Made by a program: the position numbers and the translations under genes. From contig CP050293.1 of the NCBI GenBank assembly GCA_014189435.1, positions 439,001 to 503,000 on the forward strand: a DNA stretch of 64,000 bases, read 5' to 3'. Under the pieces are notes generated by a model that saw only the letters and a program-made list of their open reading frames with translations, had not been told where the DNA came from and ran no database searches. Positions 44,620 to 54,722 of the stretch are shown piece by piece (the first letter of the stretch is position 1; the number at the start of each line of letters is the position of its first letter). Source of the DNA: Mesorhizobium loti. Lineage in GTDB: Bacteria; Pseudomonadota; Alphaproteobacteria; Rhizobiales; Rhizobiaceae.

Positions 44620-47600
44620 ATGACGACCAATATCGAGTTGGACAGCTTTTCGGGTTCCTTGAACGAGCATTCCGCGCCCAATGAACACGGCGATCAGACA
44701 TCGCCGGCGGAGATCCGGATCGCACAAGCAAATTCGACGCAGCAGCCTGCACCGGCAGCGTCCGAACCAGTGCCGGTCGATGTCGGCGGCGGAGCGCCTG
44801 TCAAACCGGAAGCCCCCGCGGAAGCAAAGGCACCGCCGGCAGCTGCGCCGCACGAATATGTGGCTGACGCCAGCCACGTGGTAAGGCTCCCCGCCAACGC
44901 CTCGATCGACAACATCAAGGTCGACGGCCAAAACCTTGTGCTTGAACAGGCTGACGGCTCGGTGATCGTGATCAAGGATGGCGCCTTGAACGTGCCGACC
45001 TTCATCATTGGCGACGTCGAGGTGCCGCGCGTCGCGTTGCTGGCAGCGCTGGAAGCCAGCCATGTCGATGTCGCCTTCGGCGCCGACGGTTCGATCTCGG
45101 CCGGCCCTGGCGGTTCGAACTCGAGTGCAGGCGGAGACTTCTCGGTTCCCCCCGGCGGCATCGGCGACGGGTTCGACCTGTCGGCACTGCTGCCGCCGAC
45201 CGCCTTGCAGTTTGGCCTTCTGGATCGCCGCGAACTCTTCCCGTCCATCGTCGACAGGGAGGTTACTGTAACGGCCACGTCCTTGCTTGCTCCGAGCGAA
45301 GCGGCCAGCGAAACCGGTCTTGACGGCGGCCCGACACAATCGCCGGGCAGCGACGCGCCGAGCCATTCGGAAACGTCCGGCACTGGAACAATCAGCATCG
45401 AGGCGCCGGATGGAATCGGGTCGATCGTCATCAACGGCGTCACCGTCACCGCCGTCGGCGACAAAATCCCTGGGGAGTTCGGCTACATCACGATCGTCTC
45501 CTTCAATCCGACCACGGGCGCTATCGAATACAATTACACGGTGACCGAATCGGTCACTCATTCCAATCAGACGAACGGATTCGACCCAACCGACACGGTT
45601 CCGGACAATTTCAGCATCACGGTCACGGACGTCGACGGCGATTCGGCCAGCACGAGCTTTGCCGTAGCCATCGTCGACGACGTGCCGACGGCGGTTGCCG
45701 ACAGCGGCACGCAGGCGACCGAGAACGCGCCCGTGACGGTGAACGTGTTTGCCAACGACGTGCCTGGCGCGGACGGGGTGAACATCACCGATCCGGCCAA
45801 GGTGAGCTATGTGGCGAACTCGCTGAGCGGCGGCGCCGGCACGGTTACCTACCACAATGACGGCACCTTCACCTACGCGCCGGTTGCCGGCGAAGAAGGG
45901 ACGGTGACGTTCCAGTACCAGATCATCGACGGTGATGGCGACTCGTCGATAGCGACGGTGACGATCAACCTGTTGAAGGACTCGACGCCGACGATCGGTG
46001 TGGCGCCCGAGGCTCCCGATGCGTCGGGGCACAGCGCGGTGAACGAAGCGGGCCTTGCGGTGCGCGGTATCGAGCCGGCGGGTTCCGGCGAGATCGCCGA
46101 CAACAACGGCACCAACAACAGCGATCCGAGCGAGACGGCGACGGGTTCGCTGAACATCACCACGGGCGGCGACACGATCGGCCACCTCTATGTGACCGAC
46201 AAGGACAACACCCAGATCGAGGTGACCAACGCGGCCGGCGGCATCCTGGTGCACGGCCAGTATGGCGACTTGACCATCACCGGCACGCCGGGGACCGGCT
46301 ACACCTATTCCTACACGCTGCTGGACAACACCTCGGGCAACACCACCCATGACGACTTCGCCGTCCAGGTGGTTGATACCGACGGCGACCCGGCCTCGAC
46401 GACGCTCACCATCAACATTGTCGACGACGTGCCGACAGCGCATGATGACAGTGCCACGCAGGCGACCGAGAACGCCGCTGTGACGGTGAATGTGTTCGCC
46501 AACGACGTGCCCGGAGCGGATGGAGTGGCCATCGCCGATCCGGCCAAGGTGAGCTATGTGGCGAACTCGCTGAGCGGCGGCGCCGGCACGGTTACCTACC
46601 ACAATGACGGCACCTTCACCTACGCGCCGGTTGCCGGCGAAGAAGGGACGGTGACGTTCCAGTACCAGATCATCGACGGTGATGGCGATTCGTCGGTGGC
46701 GACGGTCACGATCAACCTGCTGAAGGATTCGACGCCGACGATCGATGTGACGCCGGAAGGCGGAACGCCGTCGGTCAACGCGACCGCGGTTGTCGACGAG
46801 AAGGGCCTGCCGGCTGGGACCGGCGAGCTTGCCGACCCGGCCTTGAACTCGGATCACTCGGAAACCACGGTAGGCACGTTCAACATTACGACGGGCGGCG
46901 ACACGCTGCAGAAGCTTGAGGTGATGGACAAGGACAGCAACCTGGTGGATGTCACTTCTGGCGGCACGGTCCAGGGCGTCAACGGCGTGCTGACGGTGAG
47001 CCTGAGCGCTGGCGTCTACAGCTACAGCTACACGCTCTCAAACAACGTGGCGAACGCCAATCCCAACCAGACCGGAGCCGCCGACCAGGCGACCGGGGAA
47101 AATTTCGCGGTAAAGGTCACCGACAGCGACAACGACACGGCCAATGCCTCGCTGACCGTCAAGGTCAACGACGATGGGCCGGTTGCTGTGAATGACGGTC
47201 AGGCGGCGACGGAAGGCGGCGCGGCGATCGTGGCGACTGCAGCCACTGGTGTTCTGGCCAACGACCATGTCGGCGCGGATCAGCCCGGCACGGTGACGGC
47301 GGTGACGGGCGGCACGATCGGCAATCCGATCGTGACGACCTATGGCACGCTGACGCTGAACGGCGACGGCTCCTACATCTATACCCCGAAGGCGTCGGTG
47401 CCGGCTGGGACGGTGGACAGCTTCACCTACACGATGAAGGACGCTGACGGGGACACCTCGCAGGCGGTTCTGTCGTTCACCTTCTCGGGCGACAACAACC
47501 ATGCGACGGCGGGTGTGTCGGCAACGCTGGTCGACGAGGACAACCTTGCGACGGGCAACAACGACAACGCCCTGGGTGACGATGCGCCGAGCGCGCAGCC

Positions 47601-50600
47601 CGGAACGCTGACGCACAACTATGGTGTGGACGGCGCGGGCCATATCGCGCTGGTGTCGGGCTCGGAGACGGTGAACGGCACCACCTACACCTACACGGCG
47701 AACGGAGCGGGCACGCAGATCATCGCGTCGGCCGGCGGCGTCAATGTGTTCCAGGTCGACCTGACCAATGCGGTCACCGGCACCTATACGGTGACGCTGC
47801 TGTCGCCGATCCAGCATCCGACAGCGGGAACCGAGGACAATCTCGGCTTCAACCTGAGCTACAAGGTCTACGACGCCGACGACACGGCGGCCACGGCCGC
47901 GACCGGCACGCTGACCGTGACCGTCGACGACGACATCCCGGTTGCTGTGAATGACGGTCAGGCGGCGACGGAAGGCGGCGCGGCGATCGTGGCGACTGCA
48001 GCCACTGGTGTTCTGGCCAACGACCATGTCGGCGCGGATCAGCCCGGCACGGTGACGGCGGTGACGGGCGGCACGATCGGCAATCCGATCGTGACGACCT
48101 ATGGCACGCTGACGCTGAACGGCGACGGCTCCTACATCTATACCCCGAAGGCGTCGGTGCCGGCTGGGACGGTGGACAGCTTCACCTACACGATGAAGGA
48201 CGCTGACGGGGACACCTCGCAGGCGGTTCTGTCGTTCACCTTCTCGGGCGACAACAACCATGCGACGGCGGGTGTGTCGGCAACGCTGGTCGACGAGGAC
48301 AACCTTGCGACGGGCAACAACGACAACGCCCTGGGTGACGATGCGCCGAGCGCGCAGCCCGGAACGCTGACGCACAACTATGGTGCGGACGGCGCGGGCC
48401 ATATCGCGCTGGTGTCGGGCTCGGAGACGGTGAACGGCACCACCTACACCTACACGGCGAACGGAGCGGGCACGCAGATCATCGCGTCGGCCGGCGGCGT
48501 CAATGTGTTCCAGGTCGACCTGACCAATGCGGTCACCGGCACCTATACGGTGACGCTGCTGTCGCCGATCCAGCATCCGACAGCGGGAACCGAGGACAAT
48601 CTCGGCTTCAACCTGAGCTACAAGGTCTACGACGCCGACGACACGGCGGCCACGGCCGCGACCGGCACGCTGACCGTGACCGTCGACGACGACATCCCGG
48701 TTGCTGTGAATGACGGTCAGGCGGCGACGGAGGGCGGCGCGGCGATCGTGGCGACTGCAGCCACTGGTGTTCTGGCCAACGACCATGTCGGCGCGGATCA
48801 GCCCGGCACGGTGACGGCGGTGACGGGCGGCACGATCGGCAATCCGATCGTGACGACCTATGGCACGCTGACGCTGAACGGCGACGGCTCCTACATCTAT
48901 ACCCCGAAGGCGTCGGTGCCGGCTGGGACGGTGGACAGCTTCACCTACACGATGAAGGACGCTGACGGGGACACCTCGCAGGCGGTTCTGTCGTTCACCT
49001 TCTCGGGCGACAACAGCCATGCGACGGCGGGTGTGTCGGCAACGCTGGTCGACGAGGACAACCTTGCGACGGGCAACAACGACAACGCCCTGGGTGACGA
49101 TGCGCCGAGCGCGCAGCCCGGAACGCTGACGCACAACTATGGTGTGGACGGCGCGGGCCATATCGCGCTGGTGTCGGGCTCGGAGACGGTGAACGGCACC
49201 ACCTACACCTACACGGCGAACGGAGCGGGCACGCAGATCATCGCGTCGGCCGGCGGCGTCAATGTGTTCCAGGTCGACCTGACCAATGCGGTCACCGGCA
49301 CCTATACGGTGACGCTGCTGTCGCCGATCCAGCATCCGACAGCGGGAACCGAGGACAATCTCGGCTTCAACCTGAGCTACAAGGTCTACGACGCCGACGA
49401 CACGGCGGCCACGGCCGCGACCGGCACGCTGACCGTGACCGTCGACGACGACATCCCGGTTGCTGTGAATGACGGTCAGGCGGCGACGGAAGGCGGCGCG
49501 GCGATCGTGGCGACTGCAGCCACTGGTGTTCTGGCCAACGACCATGTCGGCGCGGATCAGCCCGGCACGGTGACGGCGGTGACGGGCGGCACGATCGGCA
49601 ATCCGATCGTGACGACCTATGGCACGCTGACGCTGAACGGCGACGGCTCCTACATCTATACCCCGAAGGCGTCGGTGCCGGCTGGGACGGTGGACAGCTT
49701 CACCTACACGATGAAGGACGCTGACGGGGACACCTCGCAGGCGGTTCTGTCGTTCACCTTCTCGGGCGACAACAACCATGCGACGGCGGGTGTGTCGGCA
49801 ACGCTGGTCGACGAGGACAACCTTGCGACGGGCAACAACGACAACGCCCTGGGTGACGATGCGCAGAGCGCGCAGCCCGGAACGCTGACGCACAACTATG
49901 GTGTGGACGGCGCGGGCCATATCGCGCTGGTGTCGGGCTCGGAGACGGTGAACGGCACCACCTACACCTACACGGCGAACGGAGCGGGCACGCAGATCAT
50001 CGCGTCGGCCGGCGGCGTCAATGTGTTCCAGGTCGACCTGACCAATGCGGTCACCGGCACCTATACGGTGACACTGCTGTCGCCGATCCAGCATCCGACA
50101 GCGGGAACCGAGGACAATCTCGGCTTCAACCTGAGCTACAAGGTCTACGACGCCGACGACACGGCGGCCACGGCCGCGACCGGCACGCTGACCGTGACCG
50201 TCGACGACGACATCCCGGTTGCTGTGAATGACGGTCAGGCCGCGACGGAAGGCGGCGCGGCGATCGTGGCGACTGCAGCCACTGGTGTTCTGGCCAACGA
50301 CCATGTCGGTGCGGATCAGCCCGGCACGGTGACGGCGGTGACGGGCGGCACGATCGGCAATCCGATCGTGACGGCCTATGGCACGCTGACGCTGAACGGC
50401 GACGGTTCCTACATCTATACCCCGAAGGCATCGGTGCCGGCTGGGACGGTGGACAGCTTCACCTACACGATGAAGGACGCTGACGGGGACACCTCGCAGG
50501 CGGTTCTGTCGTTCACCTTCTCGGGCGACAACAACCATGCGACGGCGGGTGTGTCGGCAACGCTGGTCGACGAGGACAACCTTGCGACGGGCAACAACGA

Positions 50601-53600
50601 CAACGCCCTGGGTGACGATGCGCAGAGCGCGCAGCCCGGAACGCTGACGCACAACTATGGTGCGGACGGCGCGGGCCATATCGCGCTGGTGTCGGGCTCG
50701 GAGACGGTGAACGGCACCACCTACACCTACACGGCGAACGGAGCGGGCACGCAGATCATCGCGTCGGCCGGCGGCGTCAATGTGTTCCAGGTCGACCTGA
50801 CCAATGCGGTCACCGGCACCTATACGGTGACGCTGCTGTCGCCGATCCAGCATCCGACAGCGGGAACCGAGGACAATCTCGGCTTCAACCTGAGCTACAA
50901 GGTCTACGACGCCGACGACACGGCGGCCACGGCCGCGACCGGCACGCTGACCGTGACCGTCGACGACGACATCCCGGTTGCTGTGAATGACGGTCAGGCC
51001 GCGACGGAAGGCGGCGCGGCGATCGTGGCGACTGCGGCCACTGGTGTTCTGGCCAACGACCATGTCGGTGCGGATCAGCCCGGCACGGTGACGGCGGTGA
51101 CGGGCGGCACGATCGGCAATCCGATCGTGACGGCCTATGGCACGCTGACGCTGAACGGCGACGGTTCCTACATCTATACCCCGAAGGCATCGGTGCCGGC
51201 TGGGACGGTGGACAGCTTCACCTACACGATGAAGGACGCTGACGGGGACACCTCGCAGGCGGTTCTGTCGTTCACCTTCTCGGGCGACAACAACCATGCG
51301 ACGGCGGGTGTGTCGGCAACGCTGGTCGACGAGGACAACCTTGCGACGGGCAACAACGACAACGCCCTGGGTGACGATGCGCCGAGCGCGCAGCCCGGAA
51401 CGCTGACGCACAACTATGGTGCGGACGGCGCGGGCCATATCGCGCTGGTGTCGGGCTCGGAGACGGTGAACGGCACCACCTACACCTACACGGCGAACGG
51501 AGCGGGCACGCAGATCATCGCGTCGGCCGGCGGCGTCAATGTGTTCCAGGTCGACCTGACCAATGCGGTCACCGGCACCTATACGGTGACACTGCTGTCG
51601 CCGATCCAGCATCCGACAGCGGGAACCGAGGACAATCTCGGCTTCAACCTGAGCTACAAGGTCTACGACGCCGACGACACGGCGGCCACGGCCGCGACCG
51701 GCACGCTGACCGTGACCGTCGACGACGACATCCCGGTTGCTGTGAATGACGGTCAGGCCGCGACGGAAGGCGGCGCGGCGATCGTGGCGACTGCGGCCAC
51801 TGGTGTTCTGGCCAACGACCATGTCGGTGCGGATCAGCCCGGCACGGTGACGGCGGTGACGGGCGGCACGATCGGCAATCCGATCGTGACGGCCTATGGC
51901 ACGCTGACGCTGAACGGCGACGGTTCCTACATCTATACCCCGAAGGCATCGGTGCCGGCTGGGACGGTGGACAGCTTCACCTACACGATGAAGGACGCTG
52001 ACGGGGACACCTCGCAGGCGGTTCTGTCGTTCACCTTCTCGGGCGACAACAACCATGCGACGGCGGGTGTGTCGGCAACGCTGGTCGACGAGGACAACCT
52101 TGCGACGGGCAACAACGACAACGCCCTGGGTGACGATGCGCCGAGCGCGCAGCCCGGAACGCTGACGCACAACTATGGTGTGGACGGCGCGGGCCATATC
52201 GCGCTGGTGTCGGGCTCGGAGACGGTGAACGGCACCACCTACACCTACACGGCGAACGGAGCGGGCACGCAGATCATCGCGTCGGCCGGCGGCGTCAATG
52301 TGTTCCAGGTCGACCTGACCAATGCGGTCACCGGCACCTATACGGTGACACTGCTGTCGCCGATCCAGCATCCGACAGCGGGAACCGAGGACAATCTCGG
52401 CTTCAACCTGAGCTACAAGGTCTACGACGCCGACGACACGGCGGCCACGGCCGCGACCGGCACGCTGACCGTGACCGTCGACGACGACATCCCGGTTGCG
52501 AAAGTCGTGGCGGCAACACCCGTACTGGACGACGATGCGCAGGCGCTGTTTACTGGCAATCCGGGCGGGACGGGCGATGTCGCCGACGCGAAAGTCTTGT
52601 CGGGCAGCGCGGGGTCGCTGTTTACGGCTGGTGCGGACGGGCTGAAAGCGCTCAGCTTTGCCGGTCCAAGCGTAATGGCGATCTACAAGACTCCAAACGG
52701 GCTCGCTGCACAGGAAGGCGTGCAATACGCAACGACGACGAATGCTGGGCACACGATCCTCACCGCGACTGGTGTGATCTCGGGCAGCATAGTGTTCGTG
52801 CTCGACGTTGCGCCGGACGGCTCCTACGCCTTCACCCTGTCGGAACCGCTGGTGCACCCCACCGTCGGCACGACGGAAGAGACCATGAATGTGACGATCG
52901 GCTTCACGGTCACGGACGGTGACTCCGATACGGCAAATGGCTCGCTAACGGTGCAGGTGAACGACGACACGCCAACCTTCACTCATATCACGAATGGTAT
53001 CGTCGCTAATCAAGACAACAATGTTGTGGTTGGCACGCACGACCTTGCCTTCGGCGCCGATGGCGAGCAGTCGATCGAGATCACGCCGCTGACCAATATC
53101 AGCGGGCTGACATATCTGCCTGTCGTCCACAATGCCGATGGCTCGTCGGATCTCATTGCGCAGGCAGGTGGATCGAATTTCTTCGATCTGAAGGTCAGTG
53201 CGGACGGAACCTATACATTTACTTTGATCGAATCTCGCCCCGTTGCCAATCAGACATTCGATTTCAGCGGCGTGTCTGGTGGTGCGAGCACCATACAGTT
53301 CACCTTGGGAGATGCTACCTTCAAGGCGGTCGATACGAACGGCAATGGAAGCATCGGCAACGCCGAAGAGCTGAAGCCGACGAGCAATGGCTTTGGCGTC
53401 CAAAATGGAAATCTGGATGTTGGAGAGCAGTTCCAGATCAACTTCGCAACAGCAATCGACAAGCTGAACTTCTTCGTCGAGCACGAGGCTGCCGGTGCTT
53501 TCACCATGACCTACACGACCAATACCGGTCTGACGGGCACCGCTACGACCGCCGTGGACGGCTTGCTTACCATCGATCCGACAGGTGACTTCACCTCCAT

Positions 53601-54258
53601 CACGTTCACCGTCACGGAAGGCAAAGCCAAGTTCGACAATTTCGGCTATTCGAAGCTTATCTTGCCGTCGGACCAGACGTTCAATTTCTCTGTGTCAGGT
53701 GTGGACGGGGATGGCGATCATTCGGCTAATCAAACCCTGTCGATCACGACGTTGGGCGAACACCCCGCGGGTACCCCGATCTCTGGGACGGCGGGCGACG
53801 AGGCAATGGCGGGGACGTCCGGTAACGACATCATCAACGGACTCGCGGGCAATGACACGCTTTTCGGCGGCTCGGGAGCCGATCAATTGAATGGCGGTGC
53901 CAACGACGACCTGCTGATCGGAGGCTTCGGCCAGGACACGCTTACCGGCGGCACCGGCGCCGACACGTTCAAGCTCGATCATCTCGAACTGAATATCAAG
54001 GATCTCATCATCGACTACAATAAAGGAGAAGGAGATCAGATCGACCTGACTGCGTTGTTCGACAAGGGTGCGGGGACCATCGCCGACTACGTGCACTACG
54101 ACACCAGCACCAAGACGCTGAGCGTCGACACCGATGGTTCGGGCAATGCGGCCAGTTTCGTTGACGTGGCCACGCTGCAGAACGGACCGGCCACGTCCGG
54201 CACCATCAACATACTCTACGACGATACGGCACACACACAGCACACGGCAACGATCTAA
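44620..54258 (+). CDS. Giant LapA/BapA-like RTX adhesin with tandem repeats
   Basis: About 3212 residues from ATG 44620, which follows GGAGGG. Residues 1-80 are Ala/Pro-rich, 84-180 a retention-type module (HVVRLPANASIDNIKVDGQN ... PPGGIGDGFDLSALLPP). Then come VCBS/cadherin-like domains, including a near-identical 249-residue pair, and seven 253-residue repeats (residues 855-2625) with VAVNDGQAATEGGAAIVATA openings. The tail has RTX nonapeptides (GTSGNDIINGLAGNDTLFGG, TLTGGTGADTF; about residues 3055-3120) and a type I secretion end. It is secreted by the operon at 37742. It is not cleaved as a typical toxin; matrix or surface adhesion is expected. Confidence 0.93.
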   Translation: MTTNIELDSFSGSLNEHSAPNEHGDQTSPAEIRIAQANSTQQPAPAASEPVPVDVGGGAPVKPEAPAEAKAPPAAAPHEYVADASHVVRLPANASIDNIKVDGQNLVLEQADGSVIVIKDGALNVPTFIIGDVEVPRVALLAALEASHVDVAFGADGSISAGPGGSNSSAGGDFSVPPGGIGDGFDLSALLPPTALQFGLLDRRELFPSIVDREVTVTATSLLAPSEAASETGLDGGPTQSPGSDAPSHSETSGTGTISIEAPDGIGSIVINGVTVTAVGDKIPGEFGYITIVSFNPTTGAIEYNYTVTESVTHSNQTNGFDPTDTVPDNFSITVTDVDGDSASTSFAVAIVDDVPTAVADSGTQATENAPVTVNVFANDVPGADGVNITDPAKVSYVANSLSGGAGTVTYHNDGTFTYAPVAGEEGTVTFQYQIIDGDGDSSIATVTINLLKDSTPTIGVAPEAPDASGHSAVNEAGLAVRGIEPAGSGEIADNNGTNNSDPSETATGSLNITTGGDTIGHLYVTDKDNTQIEVTNAAGGILVHGQYGDLTITGTPGTGYTYSYTLLDNTSGNTTHDDFAVQVVDTDGDPASTTLTINIVDDVPTAHDDSATQATENAAVTVNVFANDVPGADGVAIADPAKVSYVANSLSGGAGTVTYHNDGTFTYAPVAGEEGTVTFQYQIIDGDGDSSVATVTINLLKDSTPTIDVTPEGGTPSVNATAVVDEKGLPAGTGELADPALNSDHSETTVGTFNITTGGDTLQKLEVMDKDSNLVDVTSGGTVQGVNGVLTVSLSAGVYSYSYTLSNNVANANPNQTGAADQATGENFAVKVTDSDNDTANASLTVKVNDDGPVAVNDGQAATEGGAAIVATAATGVLANDHVGADQPGTVTAVTGGTIGNPIVTTYGTLTLNGDGSYIYTPKASVPAGTVDSFTYTMKDADGDTSQAVLSFTFSGDNNHATAGVSATLVDEDNLATGNNDNALGDDAPSAQPGTLTHNYGVDGAGHIALVSGSETVNGTTYTYTANGAGTQIIASAGGVNVFQVDLTNAVTGTYTVTLLSPIQHPTAGTEDNLGFNLSYKVYDADDTAATAATGTLTVTVDDDIPVAVNDGQAATEGGAAIVATAATGVLANDHVGADQPGTVTAVTGGTIGNPIVTTYGTLTLNGDGSYIYTPKASVPAGTVDSFTYTMKDADGDTSQAVLSFTFSGDNNHATAGVSATLVDEDNLATGNNDNALGDDAPSAQPGTLTHNYGADGAGHIALVSGSETVNGTTYTYTANGAGTQIIASAGGVNVFQVDLTNAVTGTYTVTLLSPIQHPTAGTEDNLGFNLSYKVYDADDTAATAATGTLTVTVDDDIPVAVNDGQAATEGGAAIVATAATGVLANDHVGADQPGTVTAVTGGTIGNPIVTTYGTLTLNGDGSYIYTPKASVPAGTVDSFTYTMKDADGDTSQAVLSFTFSGDNSHATAGVSATLVDEDNLATGNNDNALGDDAPSAQPGTLTHNYGVDGAGHIALVSGSETVNGTTYTYTANGAGTQIIASAGGVNVFQVDLTNAVTGTYTVTLLSPIQHPTAGTEDNLGFNLSYKVYDADDTAATAATGTLTVTVDDDIPVAVNDGQAATEGGAAIVATAATGVLANDHVGADQPGTVTAVTGGTIGNPIVTTYGTLTLNGDGSYIYTPKASVPAGTVDSFTYTMKDADGDTSQAVLSFTFSGDNNHATAGVSATLVDEDNLATGNNDNALGDDAQSAQPGTLTHNYGVDGAGHIALVSGSETVNGTTYTYTANGAGTQIIASAGGVNVFQVDLTNAVTGTYTVTLLSPIQHPTAGTEDNLGFNLSYKVYDADDTAATAATGTLTVTVDDDIPVAVNDGQAATEGGAAIVATAATGVLANDHVGADQPGTVTAVTGGTIGNPIVTAYGTLTLNGDGSYIYTPKASVPAGTVDSFTYTMKDADGDTSQAVLSFTFSGDNNHATAGVSATLVDEDNLATGNNDNALGDDAQSAQPGTLTHNYGADGAGHIALVSGSETVNGTTYTYTANGAGTQIIASAGGVNVFQVDLTNAVTGTYTVTLLSPIQHPTAGTEDNLGFNLSYKVYDADDTAATAATGTLTVTVDDDIPVAVNDGQAATEGGAAIVATAATGVLANDHVGADQPGTVTAVTGGTIGNPIVTAYGTLTLNGDGSYIYTPKASVPAGTVDSFTYTMKDADGDTSQAVLSFTFSGDNNHATAGVSATLVDEDNLATGNNDNALGDDAPSAQPGTLTHNYGADGAGHIALVSGSETVNGTTYTYTANGAGTQIIASAGGVNVFQVDLTNAVTGTYTVTLLSPIQHPTAGTEDNLGFNLSYKVYDADDTAATAATGTLTVTVDDDIPVAVNDGQAATEGGAAIVATAATGVLANDHVGADQPGTVTAVTGGTIGNPIVTAYGTLTLNGDGSYIYTPKASVPAGTVDSFTYTMKDADGDTSQAVLSFTFSGDNNHATAGVSATLVDEDNLATGNNDNALGDDAPSAQPGTLTHNYGVDGAGHIALVSGSETVNGTTYTYTANGAGTQIIASAGGVNVFQVDLTNAVTGTYTVTLLSPIQHPTAGTEDNLGFNLSYKVYDADDTAATAATGTLTVTVDDDIPVAKVVAATPVLDDDAQALFTGNPGGTGDVADAKVLSGSAGSLFTAGADGLKALSFAGPSVMAIYKTPNGLAAQEGVQYATTTNAGHTILTATGVISGSIVFVLDVAPDGSYAFTLSEPLVHPTVGTTEETMNVTIGFTVTDGDSDTANGSLTVQVNDDTPTFTHITNGIVANQDNNVVVGTHDLAFGADGEQSIEITPLTNISGLTYLPVVHNADGSSDLIAQAGGSNFFDLKVSADGTYTFTLIESRPVANQTFDFSGVSGGASTIQFTLGDATFKAVDTNGNGSIGNAEELKPTSNGFGVQNGNLDVGEQFQINFATAIDKLNFFVEHEAAGAFTMTYTTNTGLTGTATTAVDGLLTIDPTGDFTSITFTVTEGKAKFDNFGYSKLILPSDQTFNFSVSGVDGDGDHSANQTLSITTLGEHPAGTPISGTAGDEAMAGTSGNDIINGLAGNDTLFGGSGADQLNGGANDDLLIGGFGQDTLTGGTGADTFKLDHLELNIKDLIIDYNKGEGDQIDLTALFDKGAGTIADYVHYDTSTKTLSVDTDGSGNAASFVDVATLQNGPATSGTINILYDDTAHTQHTATI
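45679..47170 (+). repeat. Two-copy 747-bp repeat in the adhesin
   Basis: The domain starting VPTAVADSGTQATENAPVTV (45679) recurs as VPTAHDDSATQATENAAVTV (46426), exactly 747 bases later. The first 300 or so bases of each are nearly identical; the rest diverges. It precedes the main array. Confidence 0.7.
47182..52494 (+). repeat. Seven tandem 759-bp repeats in the adhesin gene
   Basis: GTTGCTGTGAATGACGGTCA recurs at 47182, 47941, 48700, 49459, 50218, 50977 and 51736, exactly every 759 bases, and the array ends at 52494. The copies differ by only a few bases each. Each encodes one 253-residue VCBS-type unit. Confidence 0.98.
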
Positions 54259-54266
54259 CGCCATAG

Positions 54267-54280
54267 CGCGTGGCCACGCG
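54267..54280. other. Perfect 14-base palindrome after the giant adhesin
   Basis: CGCGTGGCCACGCG lies 8 bases after the adhesin stop, followed by ATTATGTTAT. It has no loop and a weak T tract, so a terminator function is doubtful; a protein site is also possible. Confidence 0.3.
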
Positions 54281-54318
54281 ATTATGTTATACGTCGCTAA
54301 TATCTAGGGGAGCTCAAC

Positions 54319-54690
54319 ATGAAACGTTCTGCAAGACTGCTTGTTTCCGCTGCGACGCTGTTGCTGGCAGTCGGGTCGACGGGGTATGCCGCCGACATCA
54401 TCGAAGGTCCGACGGGCGACTATTGCCGTGTCGTCGGCACGTCCAACCTGGTGCTGAACGACAACATCGTCGACCTCAAGGAGCAGGTGGTGAAGCTGAT
54501 GGACGAGTCGGTCGCCGCCGCCAACAGCTCGGAGTGGATCAACTCGTCCCGGCCCGTCTTCGTCTGGGCATCGGAAGCCAAGGTCGCCTGCGGCATGGCT
54601 TACGGCTACCTGAAGACGAACTACAAGGACGAAGACACCCTCAACAAATGCGAGTGTTTTCACGATCGCATGGTCGAGTACATGCACTGA
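54319..54690 (+). CDS. Small secreted protein
   Basis: A 123-residue protein with a clear signal peptide (MKRSARLLVSAATLLLAVGS, cut near YAA-DI). The mature part has four cysteines (YCRVV, ACGMAY, and KCECF) and a helical central segment (LKEQVVKLMDESVAAANSSE). It begins 60 bases after the giant adhesin stop. I do not recognise the family; the cysteines suggest a disulphide-bonded periplasmic protein. Confidence 0.7.
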   Translation: MKRSARLLVSAATLLLAVGSTGYAADIIEGPTGDYCRVVGTSNLVLNDNIVDLKEQVVKLMDESVAAANSSEWINSSRPVFVWASEAKVACGMAYGYLKTNYKDEDTLNKCECFHDRMVEYMH

Positions 54691-54722
54691 CCGGATAGGC
54701 GAACCCACGCCTGTTGGCCATC

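Noticed and set aside
47182..52494. Repeat array as a possible CRISPR or integron-like array
   Set aside because: Units are 759 bases, coding throughout and in one reading frame; they are protein repeats.
47038..52857. A very long open frame on the minus strand, opposite the adhesin repeats
   Set aside because: It is antisense to the repeat array and stays open only because the same 759-base unit is repeated. The product is Arg/His-rich without any domain, and has no ribosome-binding site.
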